Part shown: piece by piece, positions 17,901-27,800 of the stretch
How positions within the stretch are numbered: position 1 is the stretch's first letter
Layout: every line of letters begins with the position of its first letter
DNA from: Bacteroidetes bacterium UBA7674
GTDB lineage: Bacteria > Bacteroidota > Bacteroidia > Chitinophagales > Chitinophagaceae
Assembly (NCBI GenBank): GCA_002483105.1
Contig: DLHG01000002.1
Location: 15,086 to 79,085, forward strand
Reading direction: 5' to 3'
DNA length: 64,000 nt
Notes under the pieces: generated by a model
Told to the model about the DNA's origin: nothing
The model's input: only the letters and a program-made list of their open reading frames with translations
Databases searched by the model: none
Program-made: the position numbers and the translations under genes

Positions 17901-20900
17901 CTGACCGGTACAGCGACAGTAACTGTTAACCCAATGCCTGCAGTTACTATAGCAGGTACGACAACAATCTGCGCCGGAAGTAATGCTGATATCACGTTTA
18001 CAGGTACAGCAAATGCCGTGGTTACTTATAATATTAATGGTGGTGCAAATACTACTGTCACTTTAAATGGTGCGGGTACGGCTACAGTAAATACAGGTAA
18101 TCTTTCAGCTAATGCGGTTTATACATTAGTCAGTGTAAGTCTGAACTCTTGTTCTCAACCGCAAATCGGAACTGCAACTGTAACGGTTAATACAATGCCT
18201 GTTGCTTCTATATCAGGTAGTACTACTATATGCAGCGGTAACAATGCTAATATTACTTTCACGGGTACTCCTAATGCTGTTGTGACTTATACAATAAATG
18301 GTGGTGCGAATACCACTGTTACTTTGAACGGTGCAGGTACTGCTACAGTGAATACAGGAAGTATTACTGCAAATGCAGTTTATGCCCTTGTAAGTGCAGA
18401 ACTGGTGTCTTGTTCTCAGCCACAAACAGGTACAGTTATTGTAACAGTTAATCCACTTCCTACGGCTGCTATAGCAGGAACTACAACTATCTGTGCTGGC
18501 AATAATACCAATATCACATTTACAGGTACTCCTAATGCTGTTGTGACTTATACTGTAAATGGTGGCCCAAATACTACTGTTACCTTAAATGGTGCGGGTA
18601 CTGCTACGGTTAATACCGGTAATCTATCAACAACAGCTACTTATACTTTAGTGAGTGCTACACTTAATTCTTGCACTCAGGCATTGAGTGGTACCGCAGT
18701 GGTTACTGTTAACCCTGTTCCTACAGCTACTATTGCAGGAACAGTGACAATATGCAGCGGAAATAATGCAAATATCACATTTACAGGTACTGCGAATGCT
18801 GTAGTTACTTATACAATAAACGGCGGAGCTAATACTACAGTAACATTAAATGGTGCAGGAACAGCAACCGTAAATACAGGCAATCTTTCAGCTAATGCGG
18901 TTTATGCATTAGTAAGTGCAAGCCTTAACTCTTGTTCGCAGTCATTGACGGGATCAGCAACAGTTACCGTTAATCCGTTGCCAACGGCTACTATAGCCGG
19001 TACAACAACTATCTGTGCGGGGAATAATACAAATATTACGTTTACGGGTACCGCCAATGCGGTTGTTACCTATACTATTAATGGTGGTGCGAATACTACC
19101 GTAACATTAGATGGTGCAGGTATTGCAACAGTTAATACAGGAAACATCTCTGCTACTGCCACGTATGCGCTGGTAAGTGTGACATTGAACTCTTGTCCTC
19201 AAACCCTCAGCGGCTCTGCGGTTGTTACGGTTAACCCGGTACCGACGGCTTCAGTAGCTGGTACAACTACCATCTGCAGTGGTAACGCGGTGAATATCAC
19301 TTTCGTTGGCACGCCGAACTCGGTTGTGACTTACAATGTAAATGGCGGTGCTAATACTACTGTGACGTTGAGTGCCGGCGGTATTGCTACTGTAAATACC
19401 GGTACGTTAACAGCAACAGCCACATATGCGCTTGTAAGTGTTAGTCTTAATTCTTGTTCACAAACGTTAAGCGGTACTGCCGTTGTTACTGTTAGTCCGT
19501 TGCCAACTGCTACTATTGCAGGTACAACCACAGTATGTAGCGGTGACAATGCTAATATCACTTTTACAGGTACAGCCAATGCTGTTGTTACCTATACGAT
19601 AAATGGCGGTCCTAATACCACTATTACTTTAAACGGCGCAGGTACAGCTACCGTTAATACTGGTACGCTAACGACAAATGCTGTTTATACTTTAGTGAGC
19701 GCAAGCCTTAACTCTTGTTCTCAGGCGCAGAGCGGTACTGCTACAGTGACGGTTGCTCCGTTGCCTACTGCAACTATTTCGGGAACAGTCACCATATGTA
19801 ATGGTAGTGATGCTGATATTGCTTTCAGCGGAACACCTAATGCTATAGTTACTTACACCATTAATGGTGGGCCTAACACCACTGTTACGCTAAATGGAGC
19901 GGGTACAGCTGTTGTGAATACCGGTAGTATTTCTGCAAATGCAGTTTACTCTTTGGTGAGTGCAAGCCTTAACTCTTGTTCTCAGTCCCAAAGTGGTACG
20001 GCTACAGTTACGGTTAATCCGTTGCCAACGGCTGCTATATCCGGTACTACTGCCATATGTAGTGGTGGCAATACTGATATCACATTCACTGGTACTCCTA
20101 ATGCAGTTGTAACATATAATATTGATGGTGGTGCCAATACCACTGTTACGCTTGATGGCGCAGGTAATGCCATAGTAAATACAGGTGCTATTACAGCAAA
20201 TACGACCTACTTTATAGTGGATGCAGTATTGAATGGTTGTACACAAGGATTGAGTGGTTCTGCGGTAGTAACAGTTAATACATTGCCAACAGCAACGATC
20301 TCAGGTACAGCTACAATATGCAGTGGTGATAACACAGATGTCACATTTACAGGTACGCCGAATGCGGTTGTCACGTATACAGTGAATTCTGCTTCTCAAA
20401 CGCTCACGCTGGATGCTTCAGGTAATGCTACGGTAAATACCGGTACTCTTACAAGTAATGTTTCATATGACATGGTAAGTGTGAGTGAAGGTATCTGCTC
20501 TCAAAACTTGAGCGGAAATGCTGCGATCACTGTTACACCATTACCGACAGCTACTATTAGCGGTACAACCGCCATATGCTCAGGTACGGATGCTGATATT
20601 ACTTTCAGCGGTACACCAAATGCTATTGTAACCTATACAGTGAATGGCGGAGCTAACCAAACGGTAACGCTGGACGCTGCAGGTAATGCTACAGTAAATA
20701 CCGGAAACCTTACTGCTGATGCAACTTATGCTTTGGTGAGTGTCAATGGTGGGCTGTGCAGCAACAATATAACAGGTACTGCAACGGTGTCGGTAAATAT
20801 TATTCCGACAGCAACCATAAGCGGAACGACTACCATATGCAGTGGTAACAATGCTAATATAGTATTTGACGGTACACCTAATGCCATTGTTTACTATACT

Positions 20901-22382
20901 ATCAACAGTGGCCCTCAGCAGTCTGTAGCTTTAGATGCGGCCGGTGATGCAGTGGTGAACACAGGTATGTTGACAGGTAACGCAACATATGCCCTGACAA
21001 GTGTGGTCTTGAATATATGTTCAGCTAACCTTACAGGAAATGCAATGGTAACAGTTAGCCCTGCTCCTACAGTTGCAATAAGCGGAACTATTTCACTTGC
21101 TGCCGGTAATGCTACAGATATAACCTTTACAGGTACACCAAACGCTATAGTTTCTTACACCATCAATGGTGGTAGTACACAGACTGTTACATTAGACGGA
21201 ACAGGTAATGCAGTCGTAAGTACAGGTGTTCTTTATTATGATCTGACTTATGCCCTTGTAGATATCACGCTTGGTTGTACTACCGGTGCGACAGGTAGCG
21301 CAGTGGTAACGGTTACTACAGGATATGGTACACTGTATTCTTATACAAATGCCACTAACGGTGATTTCAATTTCGTAGCAACAAATGCTACCGCTAGTGA
21401 CCTTACATTATTCAATGGCTCTGTACTGTCAACCTCACCTTGTCCTAATGGATATACGACTGAAGGTTATACAAATGCATCTACCTACGATCCTGTCACA
21501 AATAGGGCTGTAGTCGCTAAGATCACCCCTGATGGACTGAGAAGATTGGTTATTACAGGATTTAGTGTTGCTGTAAGAAGGTCTGCTGATGGCCCGCAAC
21601 ATGTAAGATTGGCTTATAGCCTTGATAGCGGAGCAACATGGATAAACAGTGGTGTAGACGAACTGCCTAATAATGGTGTTTGTGGCAGCACAACTACCCT
21701 TACATGGAATACTGCTCCATTCCAGGTGATGGATGGTCCGGATGGTATCATGTTCGCAGTCTTTGGTTTTGATGCAGCGACTGCAAGCGGCCAGTTACAA
21801 ATACTTGACCTCGCAGTGAATGGTGCTGTAATTGAAACACCATTACCTGTTACGCTTACTTATTTCAAAGGAAAGTGTGTGAAAGGAACGATGACTTTCA
21901 ACTGGGGTGTGGCATACGAAAATAATATTTCTGAATACAGAATCGAACATTCTGCGAATGGTAAGGATTTTACTACTGTCGCTACGATGGCTGTTGATAA
22001 GTCAGGTAATGGTAGTAAAGAGTACAGCAATGTGCAGTATGATGCTCCTGAAGGTTTATATAGGTTGGTTTCTGTGGAGATGAGCGGGAATGAAGCGTAT
22101 TCAAATGTTGTGACAGTAAAATGCAATGATGCTGTGGTAACTGTTCCGACTGTGGTTAACGTGATGAACGGCTCTTTGAATATATGGGCAGGTTCTGAGT
22201 TTACACAAGGTGAAAATGTTACAGTGCAGCTATTTAGTATGAACGGTCAGTTGCTGGGTAACTATACAAAAGTATGTACGGGTTCTGTGCAGAAGCAAGA
22301 GGTGTCGTTACCAGCTGGTCTTTATGTTGTGAGGTTGGTGCAGGGTGGTGTAGTAAGTGCCCATAAAGTGATGATAGATTAA
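14934..22382 (+). CDS. Giant T9SS type A surface protein with 21 Ig-like repeats
   Basis: The 2482 residues begin with a signal peptide (VILFLFMLFSCAINA). An N-terminal ~200-residue beta domain follows, ending in DRVGVDDISITG, a form often seen beside nucleases and adhesins. From about residue 308 to 2128 there are 21 tandem Ig-like units of ~85 residues, each with the pattern 'PTATI.GTTTIC.G....ITFTGT.NA.VTYTINGG....TLDG.G.A.VNTG.L...Y.L.....CSQ...G.A.VTV'. A ~170-residue module shared with two other genes in this window comes next, then a linker and a ~75-residue type A T9SS tail ending LPAGLYVVRLVQGG. It has no enzyme motif and is best seen as a long cell-surface stalk or adhesin. Repeats 7-13 are the most alike, and the flanking ones have drifted. 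Confidence 0.9.
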   Translation: MRAKVILFLFMLFSCAINAQQTNPSPQNLPYSLTSHSGSTLPAGVTFGRFGTSSGSIPLFRTTALCNADLPYSSSNISGGWQAEAANGVSMLASGTNAAGAMIVAINTTGLSNINVSWICRTIFQQAVRDNSIALQYRVGTSGNFIDVGTTTTYSSAGNATGHSSGTFTEVLPAAADNQPVVQVRWIYWESVSTSGSRDRVGVDDISITGSAAGCSTVNPGSISSSTGINICGPGTTTTLTLGGGVSTGTGISYVWQSSADSINWTPISGTTTTNGPLTFTSTTYFRAITTCATSGLKDSASIGIHINPAPFASISGATAICSGDNTDITFTGTDGATVTYDINNGPDLTAVLTGGTATINTGALTANTSYRLINVINGPCTQTYNTTVVVTVNPLPTAALNTSSAICIGGNTDVTFTGTPNAIITYNINGGASATVTLDGAGTATVNTGTLNADAVYTLEGASLGTCSQTLTGSTTVTVIAIPTAVISGTTTICNGGNADITFTGTPNAIVTYTINGGAPLTVTLDGSGNALVNTGVLSADVVYDLVSIASGACSQVLTGSVAITINTPSATIAGTTTVCGNANTNITFTGTPNATVTYTINGGSNVTVVLDASGNASVNTGTLTADATYALVDVTSGPCVAALTGNAVVTVNNPTASISGTTTICSGGNADITFTGSANATVTYTVNGVPQSILLDGAGNGVVNTGVLTANTAFVLVDVTSGSCTNTLTGSAVVTVGSPIAAISGPSVACEGNSATITFAGTPNGVVTYNIDGGAPLTVTLDGSGDATVSTGVLTTNTVYTLESIDAGTCSALLTGSVSIVVNPMPVATIAGTTTICAGSNTDITFTGTANSVVTYTINGGANTDVTLNGAGIATVNTGNLSANAVYALVSVSLNSCSQAQIGTATVTVDPMPTATIAGTTTICAGSNANITFTGTANAVVTYTINGGANTTVTLNGAGTATVNTGTLSANAVYALVSTSLNSCSQSLTGTATVTVNPMPAVTIAGTTTICAGSNADITFTGTANAVVTYNINGGANTTVTLNGAGTATVNTGNLSANAVYTLVSVSLNSCSQPQIGTATVTVNTMPVASISGSTTICSGNNANITFTGTPNAVVTYTINGGANTTVTLNGAGTATVNTGSITANAVYALVSAELVSCSQPQTGTVIVTVNPLPTAAIAGTTTICAGNNTNITFTGTPNAVVTYTVNGGPNTTVTLNGAGTATVNTGNLSTTATYTLVSATLNSCTQALSGTAVVTVNPVPTATIAGTVTICSGNNANITFTGTANAVVTYTINGGANTTVTLNGAGTATVNTGNLSANAVYALVSASLNSCSQSLTGSATVTVNPLPTATIAGTTTICAGNNTNITFTGTANAVVTYTINGGANTTVTLDGAGIATVNTGNISATATYALVSVTLNSCPQTLSGSAVVTVNPVPTASVAGTTTICSGNAVNITFVGTPNSVVTYNVNGGANTTVTLSAGGIATVNTGTLTATATYALVSVSLNSCSQTLSGTAVVTVSPLPTATIAGTTTVCSGDNANITFTGTANAVVTYTINGGPNTTITLNGAGTATVNTGTLTTNAVYTLVSASLNSCSQAQSGTATVTVAPLPTATISGTVTICNGSDADIAFSGTPNAIVTYTINGGPNTTVTLNGAGTAVVNTGSISANAVYSLVSASLNSCSQSQSGTATVTVNPLPTAAISGTTAICSGGNTDITFTGTPNAVVTYNIDGGANTTVTLDGAGNAIVNTGAITANTTYFIVDAVLNGCTQGLSGSAVVTVNTLPTATISGTATICSGDNTDVTFTGTPNAVVTYTVNSASQTLTLDASGNATVNTGTLTSNVSYDMVSVSEGICSQNLSGNAAITVTPLPTATISGTTAICSGTDADITFSGTPNAIVTYTVNGGANQTVTLDAAGNATVNTGNLTADATYALVSVNGGLCSNNITGTATVSVNIIPTATISGTTTICSGNNANIVFDGTPNAIVYYTINSGPQQSVALDAAGDAVVNTGMLTGNATYALTSVVLNICSANLTGNAMVTVSPAPTVAISGTISLAAGNATDITFTGTPNAIVSYTINGGSTQTVTLDGTGNAVVSTGVLYYDLTYALVDITLGCTTGATGSAVVTVTTGYGTLYSYTNATNGDFNFVATNATASDLTLFNGSVLSTSPCPNGYTTEGYTNASTYDPVTNRAVVAKITPDGLRRLVITGFSVAVRRSADGPQHVRLAYSLDSGATWINSGVDELPNNGVCGSTTTLTWNTAPFQVMDGPDGIMFAVFGFDAATASGQLQILDLAVNGAVIETPLPVTLTYFKGKCVKGTMTFNWGVAYENNISEYRIEHSANGKDFTTVATMAVDKSGNGSKEYSNVQYDAPEGLYRLVSVEMSGNEAYSNVVTVKCNDAVVTVPTVVNVMNGSLNIWAGSEFTQGENVTVQLFSMNGQLLGNYTKVCTGSVQKQEVSLPAGLYVVRLVQGGVVSAHKVMID
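15857..21320 (+). repeat. Array of 21 Ig-like coding repeats (~260 bp each)
   Basis: The units lie inside the 2482-residue gene. They are alike at protein level but have many synonymous differences at DNA level, so they are old duplications with some newer ones in the middle. The array should be prone to assembly error and recombination. Confidence 0.9.
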
Positions 22383-22422
22383 TAGAGTGCTTTTAAGTTC
22401 TTATACAGTTAAGCCAATAATT

Positions 22423-24840
22423 ATGAAGAAATTTTTAGTTCTGTCCGTGATAGTATTTGCCTGTTCTGCAAAAGCACAGATCAATATTGTCGCCAGCCAG
22501 ACTGCCGCTGTTCTATCGCAGAAACTGGCAGGGCAAGGGATAACTATTATGAATCCTGTACTGAATTGTCCTTCAGGTGCCAATGGTGTCTTTGATGTGG
22601 TGAGCAGTAACCTGGGGCTTGACAGTGGTATCATCCTTACAACAGGCAGGGCAGCAACTATTGGTAATAATTATGGGGCTAATGGTCCGCAGTTCTTTGG
22701 TGTAAATAATAATGCAAGTTTAAATAACGGCGCTGCAGGTGATCCGCAACTGAATGCCCTGGCAAATAGTGCTACTCATGACGCTTGTATACTGGAGTTT
22801 GATTTGGTGCCGAAAGGAGATACGATAAAGTTCGATTACGTTTTTGGTTCTGAAGAATATTGGAAATCTACCTGTGGCACATATAATGATGCATTCGCAT
22901 TTTTTATATCGGGCCCCGGTATAGTTGGCCAGGAGAACATGGCATTGGTTCCCGGAACGAATATCCCGGTTACAGTAAATAGTATAAATAGCGGTGTGCC
23001 GGGTACGCAAGGTAATATAGCTAACTGCCTGGCAATGGGAGTTGGTTCACCTTTCACGACATACTATATTAACAATTCTGCGGGTACTACGGTCTCATAC
23101 TATGGTTTCACTACTGTGCTGACTGCTTTGCACAGCGTACAACCATGCAGCACTTACCACCTGAAACTTACTATAGCTGACGCAGGTAACTTTCTATACG
23201 ACTCAGGTGTATTCCTGAAAGCGGGTAGTTTGAAGACATCGAGTTTTAGCATGGTATCACAATCAGGTACTTCGTCGAACGATACGATGGTTATAAAAGG
23301 CTGTAATCCCGGTAAGTTCGTTTTTGAGCGTTCCGAATTAAGGAACACACCGCAAACAGTAAAATTCCAGATAGCAGGAACAGCAGTAAATGGTATTGAT
23401 TACGCATTTATTGCAGATAGTGTTGTGATACCTGCCAATGATACCGTGGCTACGCTGATGATACATGGCTTGCCCACTATGCCTGCGGGACAAAAGATAT
23501 TGAAGCTGTATCTCTATTCTCCATATAGTTGTAATGGCCTTGATATAATTGACAGTGCTTATCTGAAGATCGAAGATCAGCCGCAGGCAGCTATCATAAC
23601 CGGTGATACAACTGTTTGTCTTGGTACTACATTTCCAATACTTGTGAACGGTGGAAACAACCTGCAGTATACATGGACGCCTTCTATAGGCTTGTCTTCA
23701 AATAATGTGAAAGAACCTTTTGCTACACCTCCGGGTGATATCACTTACAGGATGATGGCGACACTCCCGGGAAGCGGATGTCCTCCGATAGAAGATAGTA
23801 TTAGTATTACTGTTGTTCAGCCACCTGTTGTAAATGCAGGAGCAGATCAAACAGTATGCTCCGGTGCAGATGTTATACTCAATGCAACCGTAAGTCCACA
23901 GAATACAGGATATACTTATCAGTGGAACGGTCCCGCCGGATTTTCTACTACTACAGCAAGTACTTCCTTAAGTAATGTAACAGCTCCTAATAGTGGGCTA
24001 TACACGATAACAGTAGGCATACCGGGTTGTACACCCGCCAGCGATGACGTGATGATAAATGTTACTCCTCTGCTGGATGTTGATGCAGGTGGAGATATTG
24101 CCCTTTGCCCTGGAGATACATTAAGGCTTGCGGCTTCTGTAACACCTGCCGGTCAGTACTCCTATCAATGGACAGGCCCTTCAGGATACAATAGTATTGA
24201 GAGCCTTTCTGTACTGGCTGATATTAAGGCTAAGAACGGTGGTTATTATGTGGTTACAGTAACATACCAGAACTGTATGCCTTCATCCGACACTGTATTT
24301 GTAAAAGTGAACCCCATACCAGAAAAGCCTGAGGTTACTGAAGAGTTCCCTGTTACCTATTGTAAGAATGCAGTAGCCGAAGCGCTAGATGTGAATGGTC
24401 AGCACCTTTCCTGGTATATCGGAGATGAGGTGAATGGCAGTGGTGAAGCTCCCATACCATCTACCGCAAATATAGGTGTACAACAATTCTACGTTACGCA
24501 AACCGTGAATGGTTGTGTAAGTCCTAAGCAACTCGTTGAAGTGTTTATAGAGAAATGTTGTGAAGAGAATGTATTTATCCCAACTGCCTTTTCTCCAAAT
24601 GGTGATGGAAAGAATGACGTGTTCAGGCTGATGGAGTCTCCTTATTACCGATTAGTATTTGTAGAGGTATTTAACAGGTGGGGGGAGATGGTCTTTAAAG
24701 GAAACAGTACAGCGAAGGAGTGGGATGGCTATTATAAAGGACAGCCTGTTGAGGTAGGTAATTATTTCTACCACCTTTCAGCAGAATGTAAAGACGGAAC
24801 AGAGATAAGCCGTAAAGGTGATATAATGGTAGTGCGATAA
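22423..24840 (+). CDS. T9SS type B protein with choice-of-anchor L domain
   Basis: The 805 residues start at ATG 22423 (MKKFLVLSVIVFACSAKAQ signal peptide); the open frame begins upstream at a GTG with no leader function. Residues ~20-280 form a choice-of-anchor L domain, recognised by GIILTTGRA, the CILEFDLVPKGDTIKFDYVFGSEEY stretch and DAFAFFISGPGI. Ig/PKD-like domains follow, including two copies of 'NAGADQTVCSG...L.A.V.P....Y.Y.W.GP.G'. The CHU_C end (PTAFSPNGDGKND, FNRWGEMVF, WDGYYKG) directs T9SS export and surface anchoring. It follows the giant repeat protein by 40 bases and precedes the next adhesin by 24, so the three are probably one operon. Confidence 0.88.
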   Translation: MKKFLVLSVIVFACSAKAQINIVASQTAAVLSQKLAGQGITIMNPVLNCPSGANGVFDVVSSNLGLDSGIILTTGRAATIGNNYGANGPQFFGVNNNASLNNGAAGDPQLNALANSATHDACILEFDLVPKGDTIKFDYVFGSEEYWKSTCGTYNDAFAFFISGPGIVGQENMALVPGTNIPVTVNSINSGVPGTQGNIANCLAMGVGSPFTTYYINNSAGTTVSYYGFTTVLTALHSVQPCSTYHLKLTIADAGNFLYDSGVFLKAGSLKTSSFSMVSQSGTSSNDTMVIKGCNPGKFVFERSELRNTPQTVKFQIAGTAVNGIDYAFIADSVVIPANDTVATLMIHGLPTMPAGQKILKLYLYSPYSCNGLDIIDSAYLKIEDQPQAAIITGDTTVCLGTTFPILVNGGNNLQYTWTPSIGLSSNNVKEPFATPPGDITYRMMATLPGSGCPPIEDSISITVVQPPVVNAGADQTVCSGADVILNATVSPQNTGYTYQWNGPAGFSTTTASTSLSNVTAPNSGLYTITVGIPGCTPASDDVMINVTPLLDVDAGGDIALCPGDTLRLAASVTPAGQYSYQWTGPSGYNSIESLSVLADIKAKNGGYYVVTVTYQNCMPSSDTVFVKVNPIPEKPEVTEEFPVTYCKNAVAEALDVNGQHLSWYIGDEVNGSGEAPIPSTANIGVQQFYVTQTVNGCVSPKQLVEVFIEKCCEENVFIPTAFSPNGDGKNDVFRLMESPYYRLVFVEVFNRWGEMVFKGNSTAKEWDGYYKGQPVEVGNYFYHLSAECKDGTEISRKGDIMVVR

Positions 24841-24864
24841 AAACTAACTATCTAAATATATTCT

Positions 24865-27800
24865 ATGAAGAAACTATTATACATACTTGTGTTCTTGTCG
24901 GCGCTGATCAGCGCCGATAGTTATGGACAGATATATACATACACCAGTGCTACTAACGGAGCTCCCAGCTTTACAGCAGCCAATACTACTTATAGCAATC
25001 TTACAGCGATAGGTACGGGTAGTAATACCCCGTGTGGCCAGGGCTTCAGTGGTATCACAGGCTTTACTAATGCGGGATATAATCCAAATGGGCCGGTTGT
25101 GAGCGTATTGGTGAGACCTAATGCTTGCTATAAGCTGAATATAACCGGTTTCCAGGCAGGGCTAAGAAGATCGGGTACAGGTCCCGCTCAGGCTCGACTG
25201 GTATATAGTATTGATGGTGGTGCTACCTGGGTGCTTTGCCCAACGGTATTCTCACCCCTTAACAGTGGCTGTGCTACATCTGCCGGCGGAACTACTAATG
25301 CCAGCTGGACAACCAATGTTACAGTAACATCATCCACTCTTGGTATTATTTTCAGGATATGTCCTTATGGTGCTTCCGGCAGTGGTGGTACGCTGCAGGT
25401 TTGGGGCTTGAATATTTATGGTACTGTGACTCCGTGCGCTCCGACACTTACTCCTGTGGTAACGAACGTTAGTTGTAATGGCGGTACCAATGGAGGGGTG
25501 GTATTGAATGTACTGAATGGTTGTAACCCGTTCACTTATTCATGGACCGGACCGAATTCATTCACGGTAAATACACAGAATATATCAAATGTACCGGCCG
25601 GAACATATAGTGTAACGGTTTCTTCCCCCGGTGGTTGTTCTTCAAATACTACTGCGACTATAACACAACCTGCAGCGCTGAGCGTTACTGCCGGCAATAA
25701 TGGTCCGGTTTGTAGTGGAACCAACCTTAATTTAACGGCATCTAATCTGACCAATGCAACGTATGTATGGGCAGGACCCAATTCCTTTTCTGCTAATACC
25801 CAGAACACAACGGTCAATGCGATACCTATGGCCGGCGCCGGTGTATATACTGTAACGGCGACTGTCAACGGCTGTACTGCTACCGGTACTACTATTGTCG
25901 CTGTCAATCCATCTCCTTTGGCTGTATTAGGTACAGTAACAAATCCAAGTACTTGCAGCGGTACAGATGGCAGTATTGTACTGACAGGTTTAGCGCCCAT
26001 TTCGGTATTTACACTGAATTATACAAAGAACGGCGTTCCTCAGAATGTGACAGTTGCTTCTGATATAAATGGCGTTATTACTATTGATAACCTGGGCGCC
26101 GGCACATATGATAATATTATTTTGACATTGGGTGCTTGTATTTCCAATACACTTGGCCCGGTTACATTAACCGATCCTCCGATACCGGCAACTCCGGTTG
26201 CCAATGCGAATACTCCACTTTGTAGTGGTGCAGCATTAAACCTTTCCACAGCGAATGTGCCTAATGCTACTTATAGCTGGACAGGGCCTAATACGTTTTC
26301 TTCCAATACACAAAATCCCGTTATAGATCCGGTCGCCGTAGTTGCTGCAGGTACTTACAGCGTTACTACAACAGTGAATAACTGTACGTCGTTGCCAGGC
26401 ACGGTTGCAGTTGTGGTGAATCCTACACCTGTCATTGCCGGTACCCAATTTACGAATCCAACCACCTGCGGAGGTGTGAACGGCACTATATCATTGACAG
26501 GGTTAACTGCTAATACAATGTATAATGTAGACTACAGCCTATTTGCCATACCGCAGCCAACGATAAGCGTGTCGTCAAATAATATCGGGACAGTAGTGCT
26601 CAGCGGACTCGCATCAGGTATTTATGATAATTTTACTGTGACACTGAATGGTTGTGTGTCTAATTTAGTAGGGCCAATTACATTAACCGACCCTGCACCG
26701 CCAGCTATTTCAGGTTCATCTTTTACAGGACCTACAACATGTGGTGGTAGTAATGGCTCTATATCATTAACAGGCTTGTTAGCCAACACTACTTATAGCC
26801 TCAACTACGACCTGAATAGCACACCGCAGGTTGCCACTAATCTTACCTCAGATAATACAGGTGCTATCATACTATCAGGTTTGTCTGCGGGTAGCTATAG
26901 TAATATTACTGTTACCCTGAACAATTGTGTTTCAAATATTATTGGCCCGATCTCATTAATGGATCCTGCAGCACCTGTTATTACTAATAGCACATCTACA
27001 AACCCATCAACCTGTAACGGTTCGGATGGTTTTATTTCTTTGAACGGCTTGCTGGCTAATACGACCTATACAGTTAATTATGACTTTAACAGTAATCCAC
27101 AAGCTGCGGTGAATATCACTTCAAACAATACAGGGGTGTTATTGATAAATAATCTCGTGTCCGGCACATACGATAATATTTTCCTGACGCTTAATGCTTG
27201 TATTTCTAATACCGTTGGTCCGATAGTTTTGACCGACCCGCCGATACCCGCAGTAATAGCTACAACCAACGCGCCTATATGTGAGGGTAATACGTTAAAC
27301 CTTTATGCTACATTGGTCAATAATGCTACCTATAGCTGGACGGGTCCCGGTGGCTTTACCTCTAATGCACAGAATCCTGTTATTAATAACGGACTGATAC
27401 CTCATAGCGGCCAATATATAGTATCGATTACCGTGAATAACTGTACTTCGTTGCCCGACACGGTTGATGTGTTGGTTGCCCCAATGCCTACAGTGCCTGT
27501 TATTGCTAATAACGGCCCTTTGTGTTCCGGCAATGATCTGTATTTGACTGCTGATAATATCCCGGGCGCAACGTTTAACTGGACTGGGCCTAATGGATTC
27601 AGCTCAAATGATCAGAATCCGGTCATCACTATGGCCGATCAGAACGCGTCAGGAACTTACCAGGTAAATTCTCAGATAGGAACCTGTATTTCTGCAATGG
27701 CAAGTATGCAGGTGGTGGTTAATCCCGGAACTGTTGCCCCTGTAACGGCAAATCTCACTTATTGTCAATTTGCACCTGCAGCGATACTAACAGCGACGGG

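Noticed and set aside
16026..20246. Several open frames on the minus strand inside the giant repeat gene
   Set aside because: They recur with the repeat unit, consist of low-complexity translated repeat antisense and have no start context; they are shadows of the plus-strand gene.
15857..21320. Regular ~260-bp repeats as a possible CRISPR array
   Set aside because: The repeats are long, coding, without constant direct repeats and unique spacers, and no cas genes are present.
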